Positions 7,833 to 17,316 of a DNA stretch of 64,000 nt are shown here, piece by piece (position 1 is the first letter of the stretch; every line of letters starts with the position of its first letter). Under the pieces are notes generated by a model, which was not told the origin of the DNA, did no database searches, and saw only the letters and a program-made list of their open reading frames with translations. Source of the stretch: Glutamicibacter protophormiae (GTDB taxonomy: Bacteria > Actinomycetota > Actinomycetes > Actinomycetales > Micrococcaceae); assembly GCF_014647495.1 (NCBI RefSeq), contig NZ_BMPH01000009.1:62001-126000 (forward strand), in the 5' to 3' direction. The translations under genes and the position numbers were made by a program.

Positions 7833-9119
7833 GTGAAGGTACTGGTTATTGGCCCAGGCGGCCGCGAACACGCAATTGTCCGAGCACTGAGTGCAGACCC
7901 CTATGTCAATGAGGTCCATTGCGCACCCGGCAACGCCGGCATCGCGCAGGACGTCACCACCCACGCGATCGATGCCCAGGATCCGGCGGCAGTTGTTTCG
8001 CTGGCCCGCGAGCTGTCCAGCGACCTGGTCGTCGTCGGCCCGGAGGCCCCGCTGGCAGCCGGCGTGGCCGATGCGCTGATCGAGGCGGGCATCCCGGTCT
8101 TCGGGCCGACCAAGGCCGCCGCGCAGCTTGAGGCTTCCAAGGCCTTCGCCAAGGACGTCATGGCCGCGGCCCAGGTGCCCACCGCCATGGCGCATGTCGC
8201 CACGAATACCGACGAGGCCGCCCGCGCGCTGGACGAATTCGGCGCACCCTACGTGGTCAAGGACGACGGCCTGGCCGCCGGCAAGGGCGTCGTGGTCACG
8301 TCCGACCGCGCCGAGGCGCTGGCCCACGCCCAGGCCTGCTTCGCCGCCGGCGGCACCGTGGTCATCGAGGAATTCCTGGACGGCCCGGAAGTTTCGCTGT
8401 TCGTCATCTGCGACGGAAAGCATGCGGTGCCGCTGTCCCCGGCACAGGACTTCAAGCGCATCTTCGATAATGACGAGGGTCCGAACACCGGTGGCATGGG
8501 CGCCTACTCGCCACTTGACTGGCTGCCCGAGGGATTCACGGAAGAGGTCATGGAACGCGTGGCCTACCCGACCCTGCGCGAGATGGAGAAGCGCGGCACC
8601 CCGTTCACCGGCGTGCTCTACTGCGGCCTGGCCATCACCAAGCGCGGCATCCGCGTCATCGAGTTCAACGCCCGCTTCGGCGATCCCGAGACCCAGGCCG
8701 TGCTGGCCCGGCTGAAGACCCCGCTGGGCGGCGTGCTGCTGGCCGCGGCCCAGGGCAAGCTCGATGACACCGAGCAGCTGGTGTGGTCCAAGCAGACCGC
8801 GGTGGACGTGGTCATCGCCGCCGAGAACTACCCGGACACCCCGGTCAAGGGCGCGGCCATCGCCGGCCTGGAAGCGGCCAACGGACTGGAGAACGTGCAT
8901 GTCATGCACGCCGGCACCGCCGGAGACGAGCAGGGCAATATCACCGTGGCCGGCGGCCGCGTGCTGGCCGTCGTCGGCCTGGGCGACGACCTGTCGGCGG
9001 CCCGCGCGGCGGCGTATGCCGGCGTGGCCGAAATCAGCTGGCCCGGTGCCCAGTCGCGCAGCGACATCGCACTGAAGGCAGAACGCGGCGAGATTATCGT
9101 TGCAAACGAAAGCAAGTAG
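7833..9119 (+). CDS. purD: Phosphoribosylamine--glycine ligase
   Basis: A 428-residue GAR synthetase, the second step of purine synthesis. It opens with the diagnostic VLVIGPGGREHAI at residues 3-15. The ATP-grasp body has PYVVKDDGLAAGKGVVV, GTVVIEEFLDGPEVS, DFKRIFDNDEGPNTGGMGAYSP and FNARFGDPETQAVL, which bind ATP and metal. The GTG start is fixed by the family N-terminus and by the -10 element 7 nt upstream. It is followed at 14 bp by purC, so the two form an operon ending at a strong terminator. Confidence 0.97.
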   Translation: MKVLVIGPGGREHAIVRALSADPYVNEVHCAPGNAGIAQDVTTHAIDAQDPAAVVSLARELSSDLVVVGPEAPLAAGVADALIEAGIPVFGPTKAAAQLEASKAFAKDVMAAAQVPTAMAHVATNTDEAARALDEFGAPYVVKDDGLAAGKGVVVTSDRAEALAHAQACFAAGGTVVIEEFLDGPEVSLFVICDGKHAVPLSPAQDFKRIFDNDEGPNTGGMGAYSPLDWLPEGFTEEVMERVAYPTLREMEKRGTPFTGVLYCGLAITKRGIRVIEFNARFGDPETQAVLARLKTPLGGVLLAAAQGKLDDTEQLVWSKQTAVDVVIAAENYPDTPVKGAAIAGLEAANGLENVHVMHAGTAGDEQGNITVAGGRVLAVVGLGDDLSAARAAAYAGVAEISWPGAQSRSDIALKAERGEIIVANESK

Positions 9120-9133
9120 AGGACTACAGATTC

Positions 9134-10039
9134 ATGGCAGGATTCCAGACCGACGTGCTCGCCCTTGAGGGTTGGGACCACTTCTACTCGGGCAAGGTGC
9201 GCGACCTCTACGTTCCGGCGGGCGTCAGCTTCCAGGACACCGACCGCGTGCTGGTGGTGGCCTCGGACCGCATCAGCGCCTACGACTTCGTGCTGACCAG
9301 CGAAATCCCGGACAAGGGCAAGGTGCTCACCCAGTTGAGCCTGTGGTGGTTCGAGCAGCTGGGCGACTTCGCCAACCACGTGATCTCCACCGAGGTGCCT
9401 GTCCAGGTGGCAGGACGCGCAATGGTCTGCAAGAAGCTGGACATGTACCCGATCGAGTGCATTGCCCGCGGCTACCTGACCGGTTCCGGGCTGGCCGAAT
9501 ACAAGGTGTCCTCCACCGTGTGCGAGCTGCCGCTGCCCGCCGGGCTGGTGGACGGCTCGCGCCTGGAGCCGGCGCTGTTCACCCCCTCGGCCAAGGCCGA
9601 GGTGGGCGAGCACGACGAGAACATCTCCTTCGCGCAGACCGTGGACCGCGTGGGCGCCGAGGTCGCCGAAGCGCTGCGCGAGCAGACCGTGGCGCTCTAC
9701 GAGCAGGCCGAGAAGATCGCGCGCGAGCGCGGCATCATCCTGGCCGACACCAAGGTCGAGTTCGGCGAAGATCCGGCCACCGGCCAGATCACCCTGGGCG
9801 ACGAGGTGCTGACCCCGGATTCCTCGCGCTTCTGGGATGCCGAGCACTACGCGCCGGGCCAGGCCCAGGCCAGCTTCGACAAGCAGTTCGTCCGCGACTG
9901 GCTGACTTCCGAGGCTTCGGGCTGGGACAAGAACTCGGGCGAGCAGCCACCTGCGCTGCCGGAGGAGATCATCGAAAAGACCCGTGCGCGCTACATCGAG
10001 GCGTACGAGCGACTGACCGGGCGCACCTTCGCCGCCTAG
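9134..10039 (+). CDS. purC: Phosphoribosylaminoimidazole-succinocarboxamide synthase
   Basis: A 301-residue SAICAR synthetase, which joins aspartate to CAIR with ATP. Motifs: YSGKVRDLY (residues 17-25), SDRISAYDFVL, ECIARGYLTGSG, KAEVGEHDENISF and DTKVEFGED. The length and SDRISAYD wording fit the longer actinobacterial form. The ATG at 9134 begins MAGFQTDVLALEGW; the open frame upstream is read-through of purD in another frame. It is the second gene of purD-purC. Confidence 0.96.
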   Translation: MAGFQTDVLALEGWDHFYSGKVRDLYVPAGVSFQDTDRVLVVASDRISAYDFVLTSEIPDKGKVLTQLSLWWFEQLGDFANHVISTEVPVQVAGRAMVCKKLDMYPIECIARGYLTGSGLAEYKVSSTVCELPLPAGLVDGSRLEPALFTPSAKAEVGEHDENISFAQTVDRVGAEVAEALREQTVALYEQAEKIARERGIILADTKVEFGEDPATGQITLGDEVLTPDSSRFWDAEHYAPGQAQASFDKQFVRDWLTSEASGWDKNSGEQPPALPEEIIEKTRARYIEAYERLTGRTFAA

Positions 10040-10050
10040 CCCCGACGCTC

Positions 10051-10100
10051 AACAGGACAGCCCCGCACACCGTTAGCCCGGTGCGCGGGGCTGTCCTGTT
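10051..10100. terminator. Bidirectional terminator between purC and the ABC exporter
   Basis: A long inverted repeat, with 10051-10070 pairing with 10081-10100 except for one mismatch. It sits between convergent genes and can serve both. Confidence 0.85.
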
Positions 10101-10130
10101 CAGGCAGGCCCGGGAGTCCTTGCCCGCCGG

Positions 10131-11939
10131 CTACACCAGCGAGTCCAGCCAGGCCTGGTGCAGCGCCGCGAAGCGGCCCTCGGCGGCGATCAGCTCTTCC
10201 GGGCTGCCGTCCTCCACGATCTTCCCGTCGTGCACCACCAGCACCCGGTCGGCGATCTGCACCGTGGACAGGCGGTGGGCGATGATCAGCGCGGTCCGGT
10301 TGCCCAGCAGGGTCTGCAGGCCGTGCTGCACCGCGCGCTCCGAGGGGATGTCCAGCGAGCTGGTGGCCTCGTCCAGGATCAGCACCGCCGGGTCGGCCAG
10401 GAAGGCGCGGGCGAAGGAAATCAGCTGGCGCTGCCCCGCCGACACCCGGCCGCCGCGCTTGTTCACGTCGGTGTCGTAGCCGTCGGGCAGGTCCAGGATG
10501 AATTCGTGGGCGCCGACGGCGCGCGCCGCGTCGTGGATCTCCTCCAGCGACGCGCCGGGGCGACCCAGGGCGATGTTTTCCGCCACCGTCCCGGAGAACA
10601 GGAACGCCTCCTGCGTCACCATCACCACGTGCCGGCGCAGCTCGATGTTGGACAGTTCGCTGATCGGCACCGCATCGAGTTCAAGGCTTCCGGAGCGCAG
10701 GTCGTAGAAGCGCGCGATCAGTTTGGCCAGCGTCGACTTGCCGGCCCCGGTCTGGCCGACCACGGCCACGGTCTGGCCGGCTTCGATCTTCAGGTCGAAA
10801 CGGTCCATGACCACCGGCCCGTCGCCATAGCCGAACACCGCGTCCTGGAAGACCAGTTCTCCGCGGACCCGGTCGATGCTGCGTGGTGAGCGCGGCTCGA
10901 GGACCGTGGGCTCTTCCTCCAGCAGGCCGGAGACCTTCTCCAGGGCCGCGGTGGCGGACTGCAGCGAGGAGTAGAACATGGCGATCTCGTCCATGGGCTG
11001 GAAGACGCGCTTGGCGGCCAGCAGGATCGCGACCATGACGCCCACGGCCAGGGTGCCGTCGATGATGCGGAACCCGCCGTAGGCCAGCAGCGCGGCGACC
11101 GTGAGGTTGCCGATCAGCACCAGCCCAGGCTGCAGCACCCCGAAGAGGTTGAAGGAGCGCACGCTGTTGTCCCGGTACTGCCCGGCGATGTCCGCGTAGT
11201 TCGCGTCGTTGGCGCGCTCGCGGCGGAAGGCCTTGACCGCTCGGATGCCGGTCATGGTTTCCACGAAGGTGGAGATCACCCTGGCCGAGACCACCCGGGA
11301 TTCGCGGTAGAGCACCTCGGAGCGGCTCTGGTACCAGTGGAACAGCACGGCCACCGGGAGCACCGCGATGCAGACCACCACGCCGGAACGCCAGTCCAGC
11401 GCGAAGATGGAGATCAACGTGAAGACGATGAATACGCAGGAGGAGGCCAGCTCGGAGACGCCCTGGTCCAGCAGCTCGCGCAGGGTTTCCAGATCGGAGG
11501 TCTGGCGGGAGATGATGCGCCCGGAGGTGTAGCTCTCATGGAATTCCAGGCTCAGCCGCTGGGTGTGGCGGAAGACCTTCTGGCGCAGGTCCAGCAGCAT
11601 GGCCTGGGAGATCCTCGCGGCGCACTTGATGTACCAGGACAACAGCACGCCGGCCAGGTTGGCGCAGACGATGTAGGCGCCGCCGGTGAGGCCCAGCGCG
11701 GCCCAGTTGCCCTGGCGCACCTGGGGCAGCGTCCAGTCGATCGCCAGCGCAATGAGGATCGGCAGCAGCACGCGGGCCGCGTTGGTGAACAGCACCAGCA
11801 CGATGGTCTGGATGAACAGCTTCTTCTGCGGCAGCGCCAGCGCGGCGAGCAGGCGGAAGGAGCGGCGGCGCACTTCCTTGCGCTCGGCTCCGGTGAGGGT
11901 GACGGCGTCCTCATTGGCGACGCCCAGGGGCCTGCTCAT
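10131..11939 (-). CDS. ABC exporter half-transporter, consensus-motif subunit
   Basis: A 602-residue fused permease-ATPase (type IV exporter fold). The N-terminal half has six predicted helices starting with LFIQTIVLVLFTNAARVLLPI. The C-terminal ATPase has Walker A GQTGAGKST, signature VSAGQRQL and Walker B LILDEATSSLD with the catalytic Glu. The signature is AGQ rather than SGGQ. The GTG/ATG region overlaps the stop of the partner gene by 4 bp (ATGA type), so the two proteins are translated together and probably form a heterodimer. Such pairs export lipids, drugs or peptides; the substrate cannot be read from sequence. Confidence 0.92.
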   Translation of the reverse strand: MSRPLGVANEDAVTLTGAERKEVRRRSFRLLAALALPQKKLFIQTIVLVLFTNAARVLLPILIALAIDWTLPQVRQGNWAALGLTGGAYIVCANLAGVLLSWYIKCAARISQAMLLDLRQKVFRHTQRLSLEFHESYTSGRIISRQTSDLETLRELLDQGVSELASSCVFIVFTLISIFALDWRSGVVVCIAVLPVAVLFHWYQSRSEVLYRESRVVSARVISTFVETMTGIRAVKAFRRERANDANYADIAGQYRDNSVRSFNLFGVLQPGLVLIGNLTVAALLAYGGFRIIDGTLAVGVMVAILLAAKRVFQPMDEIAMFYSSLQSATAALEKVSGLLEEEPTVLEPRSPRSIDRVRGELVFQDAVFGYGDGPVVMDRFDLKIEAGQTVAVVGQTGAGKSTLAKLIARFYDLRSGSLELDAVPISELSNIELRRHVVMVTQEAFLFSGTVAENIALGRPGASLEEIHDAARAVGAHEFILDLPDGYDTDVNKRGGRVSAGQRQLISFARAFLADPAVLILDEATSSLDIPSERAVQHGLQTLLGNRTALIIAHRLSTVQIADRVLVVHDGKIVEDGSPEELIAAEGRFAALHQAWLDSLV

Positions 11940-13771
11940 CGGGCCACCTCCGATCGGATCTCGGGTTCGTTCTCATCCAGGCTGGCGATCACGTAGCGAT
12001 AGTGCTCGTTGGTGCTCAGCAGGTTCGCGTGGCTTCCCACGGCGTCGATGCGCCCGTCGCGCAGCAGCGCCACGCGGTCCGCCAGCACGACGGTGGAGGG
12101 GCGGTGCGCCACCACCAGCGTGGTGGTTCCGGACAGGACGCTGCGCAGGCGTTCGGTGACCGCCTCCTCGGTGCGCACATCCAGCGCTGAAAGGGGGTCG
12201 TCGAGCACCAGGACCCGTGGACGGGCCGCGATGGCGCGGGCCAATGCGATGCGCTGGCGCTGGCCGCCGGAAAGGGAGAGCCCCTCCTCGCCGATCAGGG
12301 TGTCCACCCCGTCCGCCAGCTGGTAGGCGAAGTGTGCCTGCGCGACATCCAGCGCCTCGGCCAGCAGGGCCTCGCGCTGCTCGGCGGCCAGGTCCCCGGG
12401 GGCTCCCATGAGCACGTTCTCGCGGATGCTGGTGGAGAACAGCGTGGTGTCCTCGAAGGCCACGGCGATCTCGGTGCGCAGCTCGTCCAAATCCCAGTCG
12501 CGCACGTCGACCCCGTGCACCTTGACCGTGCCTGCGGTGGCATCTTGCAACCGGGGGACGAGGTTCAGCAGCGTGGACTTGCCCGACCCGGTGATGCCCA
12601 CCAGCGCCATGGTCTCACCCGGGCGGATCTGCAGGTTGATCTCTGCCAGGATGGGGCGGGCGCGGCCGGCGTCGTCCGGGTAGGCGAAGCGGACGTGGTC
12701 CAGCTGCACCGCGCCGGAGTACTGCGCCGGACGGACCGGGGCCTCGGGGGAGGTGATGTCGTTAATCGAATCCATGACCTCGAAATGGCGCTCCAAGGCG
12801 GTTTTAGTGCTCAGCGTCATGCCCAGCAGCATGCCCATGGCTTCCACCGGGATGGCGATGACCGCTGCGATGGCGAAGAAGGCGACCAGCGAACCGACGC
12901 TCAGGGTGCCGGCGGACACCTGGGCGATGCCGATGACCAGCCCGATGCCGAGGATGGTTTCGGGGATGGCCACCACGGTGAGCAGGAAGCTGGCCAGCGT
13001 GCGGGCCTTGGACAGCTCGGTTTCCTGCAGCGACTTGGCCTGCTCGTTGAAGCCCTCGTAGATGTCGCGGCCGCGGCCGAAGGACTTGATCACGCGGATG
13101 CCGTGCACTGATTCCTCCACCGCGGTGGCCAAATCGCCGGCCTGGTCCTGGCTCAGCCGGCTGGCCGCGCGGAAGTCGTTGCGGAAGTGGTAGGCCTTGA
13201 TGGCGATCGGGATGGAGCCCAGCAGGAACAGCAGGCCCAAGATCCAGGAGTGGGTGAACATCAGCGCCAGGCCGGTGATCACGGTGACGGTGTCCACGAT
13301 GAGCATCATGGCTCCGAAGGCGAGCCAGCGGCGCAGCAGCGACAGATCCGACATCGAGCGCGAGAGCAGCTGCCCGGAACCCCAGCGTTCGTGGAAGGCG
13401 ACCGGCAGGCGCTGCAGGTGCTTGTAGAAGCCCACTCGCATGGTCATTTCAACACCCGCGGCCGGGTTGAGCACGAACTGGCGGCGCAGGAAGATCAGCA
13501 GCGCCTCGACGAAGCCGAGCAGGGTGATGATGCCGACGGCGTACCAGACCTGTGCGGAGGCGCCGTTGACAGCGAGGACGTCGTTGACCAGCTTGGCCAG
13601 GACCTGCGGAATGGCCAATGCCACGATGCCCGCGCCCAGCGCGCAGAAGAATCCGCCGATGAGCCTGGGCAGCACCGGTTTGACGAAGGGTGCAAGCCGT
13701 TTCAGTGTTCTTGACAGCGGAACGGCCTCAGCGGTTCCACTGCTCTTCCCCTGCGCCACGATTCCCCGCAT
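11936..13771 (-). CDS. ABC exporter half-transporter, degenerate-site subunit
   Basis: A 611-residue fused permease-ATPase. The permease domain is about residues 30-320. The ATPase carries Walker A GITGSGKST, signature LSGGQRQR and Walker B LVLDDPLSALD, in which the catalytic Glu is replaced by Asp. Together with a partner that has a normal Walker B but an altered signature, this is the layout of heterodimeric exporters with one weak ATP site (TM287/288, BmrCD type). It is the first gene of the two-gene operon. Confidence 0.92.
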   Translation of the reverse strand: MRGIVAQGKSSGTAEAVPLSRTLKRLAPFVKPVLPRLIGGFFCALGAGIVALAIPQVLAKLVNDVLAVNGASAQVWYAVGIITLLGFVEALLIFLRRQFVLNPAAGVEMTMRVGFYKHLQRLPVAFHERWGSGQLLSRSMSDLSLLRRWLAFGAMMLIVDTVTVITGLALMFTHSWILGLLFLLGSIPIAIKAYHFRNDFRAASRLSQDQAGDLATAVEESVHGIRVIKSFGRGRDIYEGFNEQAKSLQETELSKARTLASFLLTVVAIPETILGIGLVIGIAQVSAGTLSVGSLVAFFAIAAVIAIPVEAMGMLLGMTLSTKTALERHFEVMDSINDITSPEAPVRPAQYSGAVQLDHVRFAYPDDAGRARPILAEINLQIRPGETMALVGITGSGKSTLLNLVPRLQDATAGTVKVHGVDVRDWDLDELRTEIAVAFEDTTLFSTSIRENVLMGAPGDLAAEQREALLAEALDVAQAHFAYQLADGVDTLIGEEGLSLSGGQRQRIALARAIAARPRVLVLDDPLSALDVRTEEAVTERLRSVLSGTTTLVVAHRPSTVVLADRVALLRDGRIDAVGSHANLLSTNEHYRYVIASLDENEPEIRSEVAR

Positions 13772-13863
13772 TCACCCAGATTTTCGACAGAGCTACAGCC
13801 TACAACCACTAGTTGGGAGAATTCAATCATTCAGGGGATTGAGAAGTAAATGTTTCATAAAGG

Positions 13864-13914
13864 AAAAAAAGCTTCGTTCCTGCAGCAAGGAGATGCGGCA
13901 GGAACGAAGCTTTT
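13864..13914 (-). terminator. Terminator of the metallophosphoesterase gene
   Basis: A perfect 17-bp stem (13867-13883 with 13898-13914) is followed on the minus strand by a run of seven T. This is the clearest intrinsic terminator in the window. Confidence 0.92.
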
Positions 13915-13929
13915 ACGGGTCTGGGGCGG

Positions 13930-14883
13930 TCAGTCCCTGGCGGTCAGCGTCACCAGCACCGCTTCCGGCGGGCAAGCAATGCGGATCGGTGCGAAGCGGG
14001 AATGGCCCAGGCCGGCCGAGACGTTCAACGGCACGCTGTTGCCGGCATGCTCCCAGTAGGTCAGGCCGCGGGCGCGCCAGGTCGGCAGGTCGCAATTGGA
14101 CACGAGCGCCCCGTAGCCGGGGATGCAGATCTGGCCGCCATGGGTGTGGCCGGCGAAGATGACGTCCGCGTTGGCCGCGGTGAATTGGTCCAGGACCCGC
14201 TGGTACGGGGCATGGGTCAGCGCGATGCGCACATGCGGGGCCTCATTGCTGGTGGAGGAGCCGCGGGTCCATCCGGCGAAGTGGTCGCGTTCGATGTGCG
14301 GGTCGTCCACGCCGGTCAAATCCAGGCGGATGCCTTTCAGCACGGTCGAGTAGGCCTGGTTGGACATGTTGATCCATCCGGCCGCTCCGAAGGCCCGGTG
14401 CATGTTCTCGAATGGCAGCGCGTCGCGTTCCGAGGGATTCGGAGTGCCGGTGTGCCGGACCAGATAGCGCAGCGGGTTCTTCGGGCGCGGAGCGAAGTAG
14501 CAGTTGGATCCGGGAACGAAGGCGCCCGGCACGTGCATCAACGGCTCCAGGGCGTGCAACAGATCCGGGACGCCGTTCTGATGGCTGAGGTTGTCGCCAG
14601 TGTTGATGACGTAGTCCGGGTTCAGCTTGGCCAGGTTCCTGATCCACCGGGTTTTCAGGTGCTGGCCGGGGATCATGTGGATGTCGGACAGATGCAGGAT
14701 GCGGATGTCGGCGGCACCGCGGGGGAGCAGCTTCAAGGTCTCGTGGCGGACCCCGAACTTCTGGGTCTCAGACATGCCGTAACCGATGAGCGCTCCGCCT
14801 ACAGCCAGCGTTCCGGCCGCCAGCAGGGCCGCGGTCCCGGCAGCATGGCCCAACGCCGATGCAAAGTTTTTTTGTTCCGCCAT
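13930..14883 (-). CDS. Membrane-anchored calcineurin-like metallophosphoesterase
   Basis: A 317-residue protein. An N-terminal hydrophobic segment (about residues 12-35) is followed by a phosphoesterase domain with the motifs HLSDIHM, NTGDNLSH, GSNCYF, THAPYQRVL and AGHTHGGQ. The metal ligands of blocks I, II, IV and V are intact. Block III, GN[HD] in most enzymes, reads GSNC here; actinobacterial relatives such as Rv3683 have GSND as I recall. The substrate is unknown. It sits directly downstream of the penicillin-binding protein gene, an association conserved in Actinobacteria, with a hairpin between them. Confidence 0.88.
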   Translation of the reverse strand: MAEQKNFASALGHAAGTAALLAAGTLAVGGALIGYGMSETQKFGVRHETLKLLPRGAADIRILHLSDIHMIPGQHLKTRWIRNLAKLNPDYVINTGDNLSHQNGVPDLLHALEPLMHVPGAFVPGSNCYFAPRPKNPLRYLVRHTGTPNPSERDALPFENMHRAFGAAGWINMSNQAYSTVLKGIRLDLTGVDDPHIERDHFAGWTRGSSTSNEAPHVRIALTHAPYQRVLDQFTAANADVIFAGHTHGGQICIPGYGALVSNCDLPTWRARGLTYWEHAGNSVPLNVSAGLGHSRFAPIRIACPPEAVLVTLTARD

Positions 14884-14952
14884 GACTTGTCCGTCATCGT
14901 CCTTTCAATATGGCTTTTCACAAAGCCTTCATTAAGCCAATCTAAGCCGAAG

Positions 14953-14982
14953 GGCCGCGTTCAACCAAAGTTGAACGCGGCC
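14953..14982 (-). terminator. Hairpin between the PBP and phosphoesterase genes
   Basis: A perfect 13-bp stem (14953-14965 with 14970-14982) 14 bp after the PBP stop. It probably attenuates or ends the PBP transcript. Confidence 0.75.
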
Positions 14983-14996
14983 TTCACAGCTGCAAG

Positions 14997-17309
14997 CTAG
15001 TCGTCGGACTTCGATTCCTTCTTGGAATCGGACTTGGAGTCGGACTTGGATTCCTTGGAATCCGATTTGGATTCCTTCTCCTCCGACTTCGATTCGGAGC
15101 TCGATTCCTTCTTGGAATCGGACTTCGAGTCTTCCTTCGAATCGGACTTGGAATCAGAAGAGTCCTCGGAAGGTTCCTTCTTCACGACTGGCGCCTTGCG
15201 TGCCGAGCCGAGCGATTCGTGCGGGTAGTCGTAAACGGCTTCCTGCATGAAGTCCAGCCACAGCGGTGCGGCATAGGTCGATGAGTCAACCATGGACGGA
15301 GCGCGCTGGTCGTTGATCAGGGCACCGTGCATGAGGTTTTCTTTGCGGTCCTCGCCCTGGCCCTTCAAGCGGCCGACCCACGAGGCGGTGGAGATGCCAG
15401 TGGTATAGCCAACGAACCAGGTGGAAGTTGCGCCGTTGTTGGTTCCGGTCTTGCCGGCGATCGGGACGTTGATGGTTCCCTTCGCCACGCGGGTCTTCGC
15501 GATCTTTGACAGGGTGCCGTTCAAGTCGCTGACGTGCTGTTCTTCAACGGCCTGGCTGCAGGTGGTCTTCTTGACCTTGTAGGCATTGCCGTCGCGGTCG
15601 GTGACCGAGGTTAGCGCGCGCGGCTCGCAGAACTCGCCCCTGTTGGCGAAGGCTGCGAATGCCGCGGCCTGGCTCAGCGGAGTGATCTTCTCGGAACCGA
15701 TGATGAACGACGGGTTGACCGGGGTGAAATCGGTAGGCGTGCGGTTCTCGCCCTTGTCCTGGGCCTTGACGCCCAACGCGTTGATGTACTTCGTGATGCT
15801 GCAAAGATCGATCTTGGCAGCCTCAGCAACCGTCGCTGAGTTGATCGACCAGTAGAGGCCGTAATCGACCTTCATCTTGCGGGCAAAGCCACGCGATGCG
15901 TTTCCGACCTTCCAGGGTGAGTATGTCTGAACGGAACCCTCTGGAAGGCATGACGCCTTCCACTTGTAGGAGCCGGAGTAGTTCTGTCGGCTGGCATCAA
16001 TCGTGTCCCACATATTGTGCCCCTCGGACAACCAACCCAAAGTCGTGTACGGCTTCATGGTGGAACCGCCCTGGAAGCCGCCGGCTCCGCCGAGCGAACG
16101 TTCAACGGCGAAGTTGATCACTGTATTGCCCAGGCCGCCGGCCGGGTCGTACGTGGTGTTCTGCGCCATGGTCAGAATATTTCCGGTACCAGGCTCAACC
16201 GAAACGATGGAGGAGAAGACGTCCTCGTTGGACTTGGCCTTGGGATCGATAGCCTTGCGGGCGTCCTTCGCGGCCTTCTTGTTCAGCTTGCTGTTCAGAG
16301 TGGTCTTCATAGTCAGTCCACCGCGGTACAGCAGGTTCTCGCGGTCCTGCTTGGTCTCGCCGAATGCATCGTCGGTGAGGATCAAGTTGGTGACGTAGTC
16401 GCAGAAGTAGGCGTTGTCATCCGCGGCGATGCAGCCGGACGGGGACTTGCTGGGGTCCAGCTCCAAGTCGCTCTTGACTGCCTTGTCGTACTCGGCCTTG
16501 GTGATCGCGCCGGCGCGCAGCATGTTGCCCAGCACCTTGTTGCGTCGATCCAGCGAGCGCTCGGGGTTGTTGATCGGGTTGTAGACGTTCGGCAGCTGCA
16601 CCATGCCGGCGAGCATCGCCGACTGCTGGAGGTTCAGGTCCTTGGCATCAACGGAGTAGAAGTGCTGTGCGGCAGCCTGCACCCCATACTCGCGGCCCGA
16701 GAACAGCACCAGGTTCAGGTAGCCTTCGAGAATCTCGTCCTTGGACATTTCCTTCTCGATGGACACGGCGTACTTCAACTCGCGGATCTTGTCCGCGTAG
16801 TCCTTCTGGCCGCTGATGGTGCTCTCTTCGGCACCGGTCAGTTCCTGGTTGTTCACCAGCAGGTTGTTCACGTACTGCTGGGTCAAGGTCGAAGCACCCG
16901 AGCGCGAGGAACCGGTGACGTTGCTGACGACGGCACGGGCGATGCCCTGGGGATCGATGCCCTTGTGCTCGTAGAAACGCTCATCCTCAACCGACACGAT
17001 GGCCTTGCGCATGAACGGCGAAATGTCATCAAGCTTCACCGGCTGGCGGTTCTGCTCGTAGAACTTCGCGATTTCCTTCCCGTCGGAATCCAAGATCGTC
17101 GAAGGCTCCGAAATCGGAAGTGCCTCGAACGAGCTCGGAAGCGCGCTCACAATGTTGTTACCGGTGGTCAAACCGGTTTTTGCTATAGCTGCCACGGGCA
17201 CGATCATGCCGGCGGCGAGCACACCACAAAGGGCACTGATTCCGAAGAATGCGACGATTTTGCCCAAAGTGGTAGCTGTATCAAAAAAGGGTGACTTCTT
17301 AGCTGCCAT
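14997..17309 (-). CDS. Class A penicillin-binding protein (PonA type)
   Basis: A 770-residue bifunctional peptidoglycan synthase. A cytoplasmic stub and one membrane helix (about residues 15-45) precede a GT51 glycosyltransferase domain with EDERFYEHKGIDP and GASTLTQQYVNN. The transpeptidase domain has STMK (catalytic Ser), SINSATV (SxN) and GKTGTNN (KTG). The last ~60 residues are almost only Ser, Lys, Asp and Glu. The ATG at 17309 is chosen because the family starts MAAKKSPFFDTATTLGK and because a TAAACT element lies 7 nt upstream; the longer open frame is chance. It makes cell wall outside the membrane. Confidence 0.95.
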   Translation of the reverse strand: MAAKKSPFFDTATTLGKIVAFFGISALCGVLAAGMIVPVAAIAKTGLTTGNNIVSALPSSFEALPISEPSTILDSDGKEIAKFYEQNRQPVKLDDISPFMRKAIVSVEDERFYEHKGIDPQGIARAVVSNVTGSSRSGASTLTQQYVNNLLVNNQELTGAEESTISGQKDYADKIRELKYAVSIEKEMSKDEILEGYLNLVLFSGREYGVQAAAQHFYSVDAKDLNLQQSAMLAGMVQLPNVYNPINNPERSLDRRNKVLGNMLRAGAITKAEYDKAVKSDLELDPSKSPSGCIAADDNAYFCDYVTNLILTDDAFGETKQDRENLLYRGGLTMKTTLNSKLNKKAAKDARKAIDPKAKSNEDVFSSIVSVEPGTGNILTMAQNTTYDPAGGLGNTVINFAVERSLGGAGGFQGGSTMKPYTTLGWLSEGHNMWDTIDASRQNYSGSYKWKASCLPEGSVQTYSPWKVGNASRGFARKMKVDYGLYWSINSATVAEAAKIDLCSITKYINALGVKAQDKGENRTPTDFTPVNPSFIIGSEKITPLSQAAAFAAFANRGEFCEPRALTSVTDRDGNAYKVKKTTCSQAVEEQHVSDLNGTLSKIAKTRVAKGTINVPIAGKTGTNNGATSTWFVGYTTGISTASWVGRLKGQGEDRKENLMHGALINDQRAPSMVDSSTYAAPLWLDFMQEAVYDYPHESLGSARKAPVVKKEPSEDSSDSKSDSKEDSKSDSKKESSSESKSEEKESKSDSKESKSDSKSDSKKESKSDD
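15001..15180 (-). repeat. Low-complexity Ser/Lys/Asp/Glu-coding repeat in the PBP tail
   Basis: Many imperfect copies of a GATTCC/GACTTG-like hexamer encode runs such as ESKSDSKSDSKK. Such repeats are prone to length change by slippage. Confidence 0.85.
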
Positions 17310-17316
17310 ACCCACT

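Noticed and set aside
15022-15228. Asp/Ser-rich 68-residue frame on the plus strand
   Set aside because: Mirror of the repetitive PBP tail; no ribosome site or homology features.
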